Shown here piece by piece: positions 6,211 to 13,370 of a stretch of DNA of 23,072 nt. The position numbers and the translations under genes are program-made. Location: NCBI GenBank assembly GCA_947628195.1, contig CANQZB010000002.1:1-23072 (forward strand). Reading direction: 5' to 3'. The notes beneath the pieces are model-generated. The model did no database searches and had not been told where the DNA came from. It saw only the letters and a list, made by a program, of their open reading frames with translations. The number at the start of each line of letters is the position of its first letter. Position 1 is the stretch's first letter. Origin of the DNA: an uncultured Clostridia bacterium (GTDB taxonomy: Bacteria; Bacillota; Clostridia; Christensenellales; UBA1242).

Positions 6211-6231
6211 CGAATCCTGTTCTCTGCGCCA
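6211..6231 (+). repeat. attR: 21-bp direct repeat, copy 2
   Basis: Exact copy of 5381-5401, from CGAATCCTG to CTCTGCGCCA. The sequence before it does not restore a tRNA, so it is a relic 3' end marking the right border of the insert. Confidence 0.85.
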
Positions 6232-6233
6232 TT

Positions 6234-6256
6234 AAAAAAGCCCTATTTTATAGGGC
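6234..6256 (-). terminator. Minus-strand terminator at the cassette's right border
   Basis: On the minus strand: GCCCTAT, loop AAA, ATAGGGC, then six T. On the plus strand only ATTTAAC follows the stem, so it works best for leftward transcripts, such as one crossing the ORF fragment at 6338-6490. It may also weakly stop rightward ones. Confidence 0.65.
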
Positions 6257-6311
6257 ATTTAACAACAATTATAAAAATAAGACAACGCAAATTAGATAAA
6301 AGTATTTTTAT

Positions 6312-6335
6312 TTTGACACCAAATTTGACACCAAA
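6312..6335 (+). repeat. Perfect tandem 12-mer (two copies)
   Basis: TTTGACACCAAA occurs twice back to back, at 6312-6323 and 6324-6335. Each unit holds a TTGACA. Read on the minus strand one frame gives FGVK twice, like the short tandem C-terminal tails seen on some tyrosine integrases of tRNA-targeting elements. That comparison is from memory and is not proof. Confidence 0.6.
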
Positions 6336-6337
6336 TC

Positions 6338-6490
6338 TTAAGAGATTTTCATTTGCTCACCATCATTAAAAAATGGGTCAAAATCTTCAACCAAAGTCAA
6401 ATCAATATTGTTAGAAACTTGTTCACAAACAGAAATTTTAGTTTGTTTTGAATAAATTAGACGATTTGTTCCACCGCTTTTAAAGAGCAC
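6338..6490 (-). pseudogene. Short ORF fragment of unknown origin (50 codons)
   Basis: From a GTG at 6490 to TAA at 6340-6338 the frame is open. The product includes SGGTNRLIYSKQTK, then an acidic end (LVEDFDPFFNDGEQMKIS). There is no Shine-Dalgarno site and an in-frame TAA lies just upstream. A plus-strand terminator stem covers its first bases. It is followed by the tandem 12-mer and a minus-strand terminator. It looks like the 3' end of a decayed gene, perhaps from an earlier element at this tRNA; a small real gene is less likely. Product unrecognised. Confidence 0.25.
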
Positions 6491-6516
6491 TTTTGTAACT
6501 CTTTAAAAGTTTTTTT
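6477..6516 (+). terminator. Strong plus-strand terminator with no clear gene before it
   Basis: CTTTTAAAGAG (6477-6487), 11-base loop, CTCTTTAAAAG (6499-6509), then seven T. A perfect 11-bp stem. No plus-strand gene is seen in 6232-6476, so either an untracked small RNA ends here or it is left over from lost DNA. Confidence 0.75.
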
Positions 6517-6522
6517 ATAAGG

Positions 6523-6550
6523 AAGAGATCGCCACGCTCCTCGCAATGAC
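6523..6550. repeat. REP-like repeat fragment (CATTGCGAGGAGCG type)
   Basis: On the minus strand this reads GTCATTGCGAGGAGCG followed by TGGCGATCTCTT. It resembles a family of short interspersed repeats with ends GTCATTGCGAG and GCAATCT or GCGATCT found across many bacterial genomes. One partial copy is present; the resemblance is from memory. Confidence 0.45.
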
Positions 6551-6618
6551 TTTTTACTTCACTTTGTGACATTCGTTTTGAGTTTGTTTATTTATTTGCA
6601 ATGGTCGGCGCAAATTAT

Positions 6619-6647
6619 TTGACTATATGCTAATTTTTATGTAAAAT
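6619..6647 (+). promoter_or_regulatory. Sigma-A promoter of the ABC exporter operon
   Basis: TTGACT (6619-6624), 17-bp spacer, TAAAAT (6642-6647). The predicted +1 near 6654 gives a 49-nt leader containing AAAAGGGG. Confidence 0.65.
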
Positions 6648-6648
6648 G

Positions 6649-6677
6649 AAATAATAGTATAGGCGGTGCTATTATTT
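6649..6677. promoter_or_regulatory. Inverted repeat over the operon's transcription start
   Basis: AAATAATAG (6649-6657) and CTATTATTT (6669-6677) form a perfect 9-bp inverted repeat with an 11-base spacer. It begins one base after the -10 and covers +1, the usual place for a repressor operator. It could instead form an RNA hairpin at the 5' end. Confidence 0.45.
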
Positions 6678-6702
6678 TGTTTTAGTAAAAGGGGCATGGA
6701 AG

Positions 6703-8874
6703 ATGAACTATGTGGTGTTGTTCAGCTCAATTATTGGGTTTTCTGTTCTCTTTTTTGTGCTCCACCTAATTTTTAAAAATAAAATATCAATTTTTTATAA
6801 AATATTTTCAGTTTTATCAGCCTTGTTTTTTGCAGGCTGGTTTTTGCTTGCCGGGGGCAATGTTTTAAAATCGGCATTTTTAAATTTTAGTAACCCTTTT
6901 AACAGCAAATTTTTATGTTTAATGGCGGGATTTGCGTGCTGGATTACATTTGCAACAACTGTACTTATTCAATTAATGCCATTCTTTAAATTCAACGTTT
7001 TAAAAAATTTAACCAAAACTGTTGGGCTAATAGGCACAGTTTTTGTTATTGTGTTTTTAAATCAACTAATTTATAGTTTTTCAAAATCTTATGAATTTAG
7101 TTTGCTGGGAGCTTTAATTGCAGTGCATATCGGCTTTTTGTTTTCCTATTCCTTGCACACTTGCATTGTTGACAAAGGGTTTTACATTCCTAAAAAAGAA
7201 TTAAAAGAATTATTTATTGGCTTGGCAATTTTGTTGGTGTTTAGCATTCCACCATACATGTTAAAATTATTTTTTGGAAATGTTGGCACTAATCTTATTA
7301 AAAGTTTTGAAGTTTATCATAGAATTTACATTTATATATCTTTTGCATTTTTACTTGGCATTTACTTTTTGCTTAGAAATAAGGATAAAGAATTTTGCAG
7401 AATGGTGCTGTTATACATTTCGCTTGTTACATTAATTTCTTACTGCTATAATTATTCTTATTCAATATTTACAACGCCAACAAGATGGCCTTTGCATTTG
7501 TGTAACACGGCAATGTTCATTTTGCCGTTGTGCTTGCTGTTTAAAATGGAATGGCTGTTTTATTTTACTTTGTTTATAAATGTTATTGGCGCATTTTTTG
7601 CAATGCTTATGCCAAATTACAGTGCGCTTTATTCTGCATTTTCAACCGAAGTTGTTTCGTTTTGGATAAATCACATAATGGCTTTTGCAATGCCAGTGCT
7701 TATAATTTTATTGGGTGTTTACCCGCGCCCGAAACTTAAACATTTTTTATATTCGCTTATGGTGTTTGTGTTTTACTTTGCGTTGGTGCTGGCATTAAAT
7801 GCGTGGTTTACAAATTACAACACAAATGTAGATTTCTTCTTTTTAAATTCAGATTTTATTGTAGCAAAACTTGGAAGGTGGGCAGAGGATACGCGAAATT
7901 TTATTTGGGCGTTTAAAATAGGAAATTTAAAATTTGTGTTCTATCCGCTTTATCAATTTTTGTTTTTTGTGGTGTATTTGCTTCTAGGTTTGATAATGTG
8001 GTTTTTATATGTTTGGATATTTAACACACAAGATTTTTATAAGGAATTAAAAAACAAAAACAAAAAAATTAAATTGGATGAAATTATTTTAACAACAAAA
8101 TATAACGCAAAAAGCGTGGAGGAGTGTATGAACGAACAGAGCAAAGGCAAATTGGTTTTAAAAAATGTTTACAAGCATTATGGAAACAGCAGGGTTGATG
8201 TTGTGGAGGACATTAGCATTGAAGTTAACGAAGGTGAAATTATTGGCTTTTTAGGGCTTAACGGTGCGGGCAAAAGCACAATAATTAAATGTATTGTTGG
8301 CATTCAGCCAGCAAGTTCGGGAAGCATTGAAATTAATGGCTACGACATAGAAAAACAACCCGTTCAAGCAAAGGCACAATTTGGCTTTGTGCCAGACCAT
8401 TATGCGCTTTATGAAAACCTTACTGGCAGGGAATATGTTAATTACATTGCCGATTTGTATGAAGTTGGCAAAGAGGATAGAAATGCACGCTTATTTGAAC
8501 TTGTTAAAAACTTAAACATGTCAAATTCTTTTGATAATCAAATTAAAACTTACAGCCACGGCATGAAACAGAAAATTGCAATTATGTCGGCATTAGTTCA
8601 CAACCCTAAATTGTGGATTTTAGATGAGCCGTTAACCGGACTTGACCCAATATCAATTTATCAGGTTAAAGAGTGTATGCGCCAGCACGCAAAAAATAAA
8701 AACATTGTGTTCTTTTCCAGCCACATTATTGACGTGGTTGAAAAGTTGTGCAATCGCATAATAATTTTAAATAACCACAAAATTGTGGCAGATGTAAAAC
8801 TTAAAGATATCCCTAAAGGCGTTACATTAGAGCAATTTTATTTAAACACAGTTGGCGAAAAATTGGAAAAATAA
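6703..8874 (+). CDS. Fusion of YwaF-like membrane domain and ABC transporter ATPase (723 aa)
   Basis: Residues 1 to about 445 form a polytopic membrane region of ten or more helices. Its second half resembles the YwaF/TP0381 integral membrane family, with RWPLHLCN at 261-268 and a following helix containing NVIGAFFAMLMPN. From about 482 to 723 lies a complete ABC nucleotide-binding domain: Walker A GLNGAGKST at 518-526, signature YSHGMKQK at 617-624 (the variant common in ABC-2 exporters), Walker B LWILDEP at 637-643, and H-loop His674. A permease gene follows one base after the stop, so this is probably an exporter whose ATPase is tethered to an extra membrane module. The start ATG has AAAAGGGG upstream. 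An internal ATG (8128) with GGAGGAG could yield a free ATPase. The frame is unbroken, so the fusion is real in this sequence. Substrate unknown. Confidence 0.88.
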   Translation: MNYVVLFSSIIGFSVLFFVLHLIFKNKISIFYKIFSVLSALFFAGWFLLAGGNVLKSAFLNFSNPFNSKFLCLMAGFACWITFATTVLIQLMPFFKFNVLKNLTKTVGLIGTVFVIVFLNQLIYSFSKSYEFSLLGALIAVHIGFLFSYSLHTCIVDKGFYIPKKELKELFIGLAILLVFSIPPYMLKLFFGNVGTNLIKSFEVYHRIYIYISFAFLLGIYFLLRNKDKEFCRMVLLYISLVTLISYCYNYSYSIFTTPTRWPLHLCNTAMFILPLCLLFKMEWLFYFTLFINVIGAFFAMLMPNYSALYSAFSTEVVSFWINHIMAFAMPVLIILLGVYPRPKLKHFLYSLMVFVFYFALVLALNAWFTNYNTNVDFFFLNSDFIVAKLGRWAEDTRNFIWAFKIGNLKFVFYPLYQFLFFVVYLLLGLIMWFLYVWIFNTQDFYKELKNKNKKIKLDEIILTTKYNAKSVEECMNEQSKGKLVLKNVYKHYGNSRVDVVEDISIEVNEGEIIGFLGLNGAGKSTIIKCIVGIQPASSGSIEINGYDIEKQPVQAKAQFGFVPDHYALYENLTGREYVNYIADLYEVGKEDRNARLFELVKNLNMSNSFDNQIKTYSHGMKQKIAIMSALVHNPKLWILDEPLTGLDPISIYQVKECMRQHAKNKNIVFFSSHIIDVVEKLCNRIIILNNHKIVADVKLKDIPKGVTLEQFYLNTVGEKLEK

Positions 8875-8875
8875 T

Positions 8876-10525
8876 ATGAGAACAAACAAACTTAACACCT
8901 TAATTAAAATGCAGATAAAGGAAAAATTTAACCTTTCCTTTTTCAAAAACAAAAAACAAGCCTTGTTTAAGGTTGTGTTTTCGGTGTTGGGTTTTGTTTC
9001 GGTGGCAGTTATAGCTTACTTAATTTTGTTTATTTGCAAATTTTTAAACTTGTTTTCAATTCTAAATTACATTCCAGTAAATGTTATGGCGTTTGTGTTG
9101 GGAATTATGTTCGTAATAAATGTTTTTAGTAGCACAATTATCCTTTCGCGCTCGCTTTATTATTCGCAAGATAATCAAGTTTTAATAACCTATCCTGTAA
9201 ACGCAAACTCAATTTTTATTTCAAAATTAGTTGTGCATTATATAGGCGAATTGAAGCGCACATTTTCGTTTTTGGTGCCAGTGTTTTTTGCCTATGGCTT
9301 AATTTCTGGCTCGCCAATAATCTATTATTTGTGGATGCCTATAATGTTCTGTTTGTTGGCGGTTATTACAGTGTTAATTGCCGGCATCATTTCAATACCT
9401 TGCTCGGTTGTTATAAGGTTGTTGAACAGGTTTAAAATTTTAAAAATATTAATCAGCGTTTCGCTTTTAATTTTGGTTGGCTGTTTTGCCTTCTTTGCAA
9501 TAAGCAAAATCCCTGCCGACATAAACATTCTTGCAAGTTGGCGAGAAATTTCTATATTTATTCGAGACTTGTTATCAAACTTTGTTCACATATTTAATTT
9601 TGTTTATATTTTTACAATTGCGCTTTGCGGAAATTTTGAAGGCTTTAAAATTAAATTGTTTTCAAAATATAGTTTAATAGTTCCGGCAGTGATGTTGGGA
9701 ATAATTGCCATTTTGTTAGTTCTTAATTTTGCACTTTCAAGGCCGATTTATTTGCGCGCACTTTCTTCTAGTTTTGAACACAACAAATTTAAAAAGCGCG
9801 AAAAGAAAAACAAAGTTATAAATTCTAATTTAAGCATTTCGATTTACGAATTTAAAAAGATTTTTAGGCAAACGGAAACAATTACAAACGCGCTTATGAT
9901 TATTGTTATTGCACCAATTGCAATACTTGCGTTGAACAAAATTTATGGCGCAATAAACACCCGAATGCTGGGGGATTATTTAACGATAGCGTTTAACATA
10001 CTTATTATTTTGTTGTTTGCGCTTTCGTGTAACATACCGGTTTCGTCAATTTACAGCAGAGATGGAGAAAGTTTTTATACAAACAAAGCAATACCTAAAA
10101 AACCTTACCAAATTCTGTTTGCAAGGCTTATGTTTAACGGGCTGTTAAGCTTTATTGTTTTGGTGCTTACCACGCCAATTTTCTTTTACTTTTCTAAATT
10201 ATCAGTTTTAAATAAAATAGTAATCTTTATATCGCTATTTATTTTGAGTTTACTGCATTTATTTTGGACGGCGGAAATAGACTTTTCAAATTTGCAAATT
10301 CAAAACTTTCATTCGTTTGGGCGGGCAGGCATTAACCCTAACGAACTTAAATCTACAATTTTGGCATTTGCAATCAGCCTTATAACTTTTGCCGTTACTG
10401 CCTTCTTTTTAATAAAGGATTATGAAAATTTTTATTTAAAACTTTTAATTGTTTCAACAGTAATATTAGCAGTGCGCATTGCGCTGTTCCATTATAAAGC
10501 CAAGGTGCTGTTTAAGGAAAAATAA
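8876..10525 (+). CDS. ABC-2 type exporter permease (549 aa)
   Basis: A hydrophobic protein with about ten to twelve helices in two halves split by a charged loop around residues 300-320 (KFKKREKKNK). It carries the sequence features of clostridial ABC exporter permeases: a cytoplasmic N-terminal helix (LIKMQIKEKFNLSFFKNKK), then YPVNANSIFISK and ELKR after the second helix pair, and a matching IPKKPYQILFARL in the second half. These are likely coupling regions facing the ATPase. The ATG at 8876 lies one base after the upstream TAA and has only a weak GGA site, so translation is probably coupled; an in-frame TTG at 8852 would overlap the upstream gene. It is the natural membrane partner of the upstream fused ATPase. 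Exported substrate is not evident; peptides, lipids or drugs are all possible. Confidence 0.83.
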   Translation: MRTNKLNTLIKMQIKEKFNLSFFKNKKQALFKVVFSVLGFVSVAVIAYLILFICKFLNLFSILNYIPVNVMAFVLGIMFVINVFSSTIILSRSLYYSQDNQVLITYPVNANSIFISKLVVHYIGELKRTFSFLVPVFFAYGLISGSPIIYYLWMPIMFCLLAVITVLIAGIISIPCSVVIRLLNRFKILKILISVSLLILVGCFAFFAISKIPADINILASWREISIFIRDLLSNFVHIFNFVYIFTIALCGNFEGFKIKLFSKYSLIVPAVMLGIIAILLVLNFALSRPIYLRALSSSFEHNKFKKREKKNKVINSNLSISIYEFKKIFRQTETITNALMIIVIAPIAILALNKIYGAINTRMLGDYLTIAFNILIILLFALSCNIPVSSIYSRDGESFYTNKAIPKKPYQILFARLMFNGLLSFIVLVLTTPIFFYFSKLSVLNKIVIFISLFILSLLHLFWTAEIDFSNLQIQNFHSFGRAGINPNELKSTILAFAISLITFAVTAFFLIKDYENFYLKLLIVSTVILAVRIALFHYKAKVLFKEK

Positions 10526-10526
10526 A

Positions 10527-10970
10527 ATGAGAAAATCTGTTATATTCTTTATTTCAATTATTTTTATAATATCCATTGTTGTGGTGTCGTTTTTTGGCAT
10601 GCAAGCAAGGGTGGACCAATTTAAATCTTACATCACAGATGTAACCATAACCAGTTTCGATACCACTGTTGGCCCGCAAAAAACCAAATATTTAAATGTT
10701 AATTATGAGGGACCAAACACCTATGTAACCATTCGTTATACAGTTTTGCCAAACAAGGCAGAACAACTAAATAAAATTGAATTTATTCTTACAAACAACA
10801 CCTATGTTGACGAAAATGGCGAAACACAAGAGTTTGCAAAAATAAACAACATTGGAATATTGGAATTTTATAATTATATTGAAAACAAACGCACAGTTAC
10901 AGTAACGCTCCGCTCAACTGACGGCTCTAACAAACGAGACAGCGTAATTGTTGTGCTAAATAAAATATAA
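10527..10970 (+). CDS. Small membrane-anchored extracellular protein (147 aa)
   Basis: One N-terminal hydrophobic helix (residues 5-23, VIFFISIIFIISIVVVSFF) after MRK predicts an N-in anchor or uncleaved signal. About 120 residues outside follow, rich in beta-forming T, V, I and Y (for example YVTIRYTVLPNKAEQLNKIE and RTVTVTLRSTDGSNKRDS), suggesting one Ig-like sandwich. No lipobox cysteine. The ATG at 10527 follows the permease stop by one base, with AAGGA upstream; longer in-frame starts would overlap the permease. Gene order suggests an accessory of the exporter, such as an extracellular partner or a substrate-holding protein. Family not recognised. Confidence 0.75.
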   Translation: MRKSVIFFISIIFIISIVVVSFFGMQARVDQFKSYITDVTITSFDTTVGPQKTKYLNVNYEGPNTYVTIRYTVLPNKAEQLNKIEFILTNNTYVDENGETQEFAKINNIGILEFYNYIENKRTVTVTLRSTDGSNKRDSVIVVLNKI

Positions 10971-10986
10971 TTATTAACAATAAAAT

Positions 10987-11022
10987 CCAATTTTTTAAAT
11001 TTTTAAAAAGTTGGTTTTTTTT
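10987..11022 (+). terminator. Terminator of the ABC exporter operon
   Basis: CCAATTTTTT (10987-10996) pairs with AAAAAGTTGG (11005-11014) through 10 pairs including one T-G, followed by eight T. It ends just before the -35 of the next promoter. Confidence 0.8.
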
Positions 11023-11023
11023 G

Positions 11024-11052
11024 TTGCTCTTAAGCCATAATAGTTGTATAAT
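11024..11052 (+). promoter_or_regulatory. Promoter for the lipoprotein gene
   Basis: TTGCTC (11024-11029), 17-bp spacer, perfect TATAAT (11047-11052). The predicted +1 near 11059 leaves a 40-nt leader with an AT-only 7-bp inverted repeat (11063-11084) and GGGG before the ATG at 11099. Confidence 0.55.
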
Positions 11053-11098
11053 CCATATATATATTAATTGCAAAAGTAATTAATTTAAAAGGGGTCTT

Positions 11099-13273
11099 AT
11101 GAAAAAATTAAAAACAATTTTATTTTCACTTTTATTATGCCTTAGCGTTGTTTTTGTAACTGCGTGCGGAGATAAAAAGGCAGAAGTTAGTTCAGTTAGT
11201 GTGCAGGGCCTAAACCAAATGTATTACATAACTGACGAAATTAATTTTGATGATGTAAAAATTAAGGTTAATTATTCGGACAAATCCACAAAAACACTTA
11301 CAAAAGGTGAATTTGATATTGATGCGGAAGATGCTTCGGCAGAAACCGAATTTGTTTTAACCACAAATGGCTTATATCAAGCCGTTCAAGATAGGCAAGA
11401 TAACCCTCTGGCAGAACATGATTACACTTTAACCGTAACTTTAATGGAAAATAATCAACAATATGAATTAGGCACAGTTAAAATTGTTGACGATTTAAGC
11501 GTTAGTTACGATTTGCTAGATTTTAATATGCCAACAAATTTTTCTGATTTCTATTTGGCCATTAATAATCATGAAGGGCTTGATGAAGAGGCTCAGTTTA
11601 AAGATTATTCTAACACTATAATGACAGTGGGTGATGATAACCCTATTGATATCAGCCCAGTTTTTACTTTAAAAAATAAGTTGAACAACCAAACAGAAAA
11701 TGAAGGCACAATGTCTTTAAAACTAGATGTTGAAGTTAAACAAAATGGCGAAGTAAAAGGCGCAGAAAGTTATACTTTCGAAAACGGCATGATAGATTTT
11801 GCCGATGATGCGCGTGGGGAATTTTCAATAACAGTAACCCCGCACGATTTTGCTTCGGACACAACCAAAACTTACACATTAACCGTAAATGTGGAAGATG
11901 GTTACAATGTTCAACACGCTTATGAACTAGGTTTGTTGAATATGGTGGATAACAATTTTGGACAGCCACAAGATTGGTTTTCTAGTTATGGTCAATCTTT
12001 GATGCTATTTTATGATGCGCAATCATCAAGCTATGTAAAGCGCAATTATTATGATGTTTGGAGACCTTTCTTACAACAAAAATTTGAAGAAGATGGCACA
12101 GATGCAAGTTATATTAAACAAGTTAATGGCATTTTCTTACTTAACAATTTAACTGTTACAACAGAAGATGTTCCAAGTGATTATTTTGTTACTCAAGCAG
12201 AAAGCGAATATGCAGAAGGCCTGTATAGAGATTGGGCATATTTGTATCATCATTTTATGACAGATAATTTCAGCATGAATGGCAACTACTTTTCAATATC
12301 TTTTGATACATTCCCACTAGGTGGCACGCAACAAGATATGAATGCTCAAGCGCATCCTTATGAAAGTTATCAAGATCACCACAACAAATTGGAAATCGGC
12401 CACAGTGCAGCGTTTGCGTTTATTGGCCCAAGAAATGGTGGACAATATGACGGAGATAAAACTGCAATAATTAAAAATTTAGACACTGCTGGCAATGCAA
12501 ATAAGGAAGAATTTTTAAAAACTCGCCAAAAAGAAGATATTGGCGAACTTTCCAACAGTTTAATGTTTGTTCGCGCTTTGGCAACAGCAGTTAACATGGA
12601 TAATGTTATTATTAAAAACTATTTAATCTCTTATTCCCCAGAAGCATACAATAATGAGGAAAAAGAAGCAGTAATTAATAATGTAAAAATGTATGATAGT
12701 TTCAGCAATATGATTTATAACTATGGTGCAGTAACAGGTGGCAAACTTATAAATTGTGAGATGAAGCGCGCTGGCGGTCCGGGCATCCTTTTAATTGGCG
12801 CAGTGGCTTTTAACAATTCATTGGGTCCAACAAGCATAACCGTTGGCGAAGGAACAGTTATAGAAAGTTATATCGGTAAAAGCTTGCAAGAACCATGGTT
12901 TAATATTACTGGAGCATCGGCACTTTCAACGATAATTACAGGTTTAGATGAACAAATTGGCTCAAAAACCGGCAAAACAATATTTAAAGTTCAAGAGGGC
13001 GATACGCAAGAAGAAAAATTTAACTGTATATGCGTTCAAATAGATGAAAAATATATTGGTAGCCAACAAAAAGTTTTAAAATCTAAATTCAACTATAAAA
13101 ATGAAGTGTTTGACACAGAAGCTGAAGAAATGACAACTAACCTTTATACACAAGGTGCAACATTTAAAACAACCGCCGAGTTAGACACGATATATGTATT
13201 GCGTTTGTTTGACGCTAGCTATGGAGCAAATAGCCCAAAGATGGGTATTGTGTTAGACCTTTATAATAAATAA
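11099..13273 (+). CDS. Large surface lipoprotein with Ig-like N-terminal domain (724 aa)
   Basis: A lipoprotein signal is clear: MKK, a hydrophobic core, then lipobox VTAC with Cys23 followed by Gly. The mature protein starts with one bacterial Ig-like unit (about 30-80; YITDEINFDDVKIKVNYSD then STKTLTKGEFDI), of the type often written as Y-DGS-T in clostridial surface proteins. A second beta-rich region spans about 90-270. From about 430 to 640 the chain has repeating turns with N and G (IINNVKMYDSFSNMI..., GAVTGGKLINCEMKRAGGPG, GVTVGEGT-like steps) that fit a right-handed beta-helix. It is anchored on the outer face of the membrane. There are few cysteines after Cys23. It may bind or act on a glycan, but no catalytic motif is visible. 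Own promoter and terminator. Confidence 0.83.
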   Translation: MKKLKTILFSLLLCLSVVFVTACGDKKAEVSSVSVQGLNQMYYITDEINFDDVKIKVNYSDKSTKTLTKGEFDIDAEDASAETEFVLTTNGLYQAVQDRQDNPLAEHDYTLTVTLMENNQQYELGTVKIVDDLSVSYDLLDFNMPTNFSDFYLAINNHEGLDEEAQFKDYSNTIMTVGDDNPIDISPVFTLKNKLNNQTENEGTMSLKLDVEVKQNGEVKGAESYTFENGMIDFADDARGEFSITVTPHDFASDTTKTYTLTVNVEDGYNVQHAYELGLLNMVDNNFGQPQDWFSSYGQSLMLFYDAQSSSYVKRNYYDVWRPFLQQKFEEDGTDASYIKQVNGIFLLNNLTVTTEDVPSDYFVTQAESEYAEGLYRDWAYLYHHFMTDNFSMNGNYFSISFDTFPLGGTQQDMNAQAHPYESYQDHHNKLEIGHSAAFAFIGPRNGGQYDGDKTAIIKNLDTAGNANKEEFLKTRQKEDIGELSNSLMFVRALATAVNMDNVIIKNYLISYSPEAYNNEEKEAVINNVKMYDSFSNMIYNYGAVTGGKLINCEMKRAGGPGILLIGAVAFNNSLGPTSITVGEGTVIESYIGKSLQEPWFNITGASALSTIITGLDEQIGSKTGKTIFKVQEGDTQEEKFNCICVQIDEKYIGSQQKVLKSKFNYKNEVFDTEAEEMTTNLYTQGATFKTTAELDTIYVLRLFDASYGANSPKMGIVLDLYNK

Positions 13274-13276
13274 AAC

Positions 13277-13299
13277 AAACTAGCTTCGGCTAGTTTTTT
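13277..13299 (+). terminator. Terminator after the lipoprotein gene
   Basis: AAACTAGC, TTCG tetraloop, GCTAGTTT, then T residues: a perfect 8-bp stem closed by the very stable C(UUCG)G loop. Confidence 0.92.
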
Positions 13300-13335
13300 A
13301 TGTGCGGTTTAATTTTTAAAAATAATACAATTTGT

Positions 13336-13364
13336 TTGGAAAAAATTTTTCGATTGGTTATAAT
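13336..13364 (+). promoter_or_regulatory. Promoter of the trxB-like gene, predicted leaderless
   Basis: TTGGAA (13336-13341), 17-bp spacer, perfect TATAAT (13359-13364), then six bases to the ATG at 13371. The standard +1 (seven after the -10) is the A of the ATG. No Shine-Dalgarno site lies between. Confidence 0.7.
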
Positions 13365-13370
13365 AATTAT

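Larger units (their letters stand above)
5402..6231 (+). mobile_element. 830-bp integrase-less cassette inserted at the 3' end of tRNA-Ser
   Basis: The insert lies between two exact 21-bp copies of the tRNA-Ser 3' end, 830 bp apart. In order it holds a terminator right after the tRNA (5413-5440), a strong promoter (5454-5482), a 107-nt leader with a short upstream ORF, a cytidine deaminase-like gene (5596-6015), a terminator (6056-6082), a hairpin-rich noncoding tail (6028-6204), and the second repeat. The gene is about 40% GC in the stretch I counted (5641-5820), above many neighbouring lines. No recombinase is inside, so either it was moved in trans by an integrase elsewhere or it is what remains after internal deletion. 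The tail contains short near-perfect palindromes. The direct repeats are observed; the mobility is inferred. Confidence 0.72.

Noticed and set aside
5966..6232. 88-codon minus-strand ORF starting inside the right att repeat (MAQRTGFALSK...)
   Set aside because: It is the reverse reading of the att core, the hairpin row and the end of the deaminase gene; it has no promoter or SD and the palindromes explain its openness. Such repeat-derived ORFs are often mis-annotated.
11063..11084. AT-only inverted repeat in the lipoprotein leader
   Set aside because: Seven A/T pairs in a very AT-rich leader are expected by chance and show no riboswitch-like complexity.
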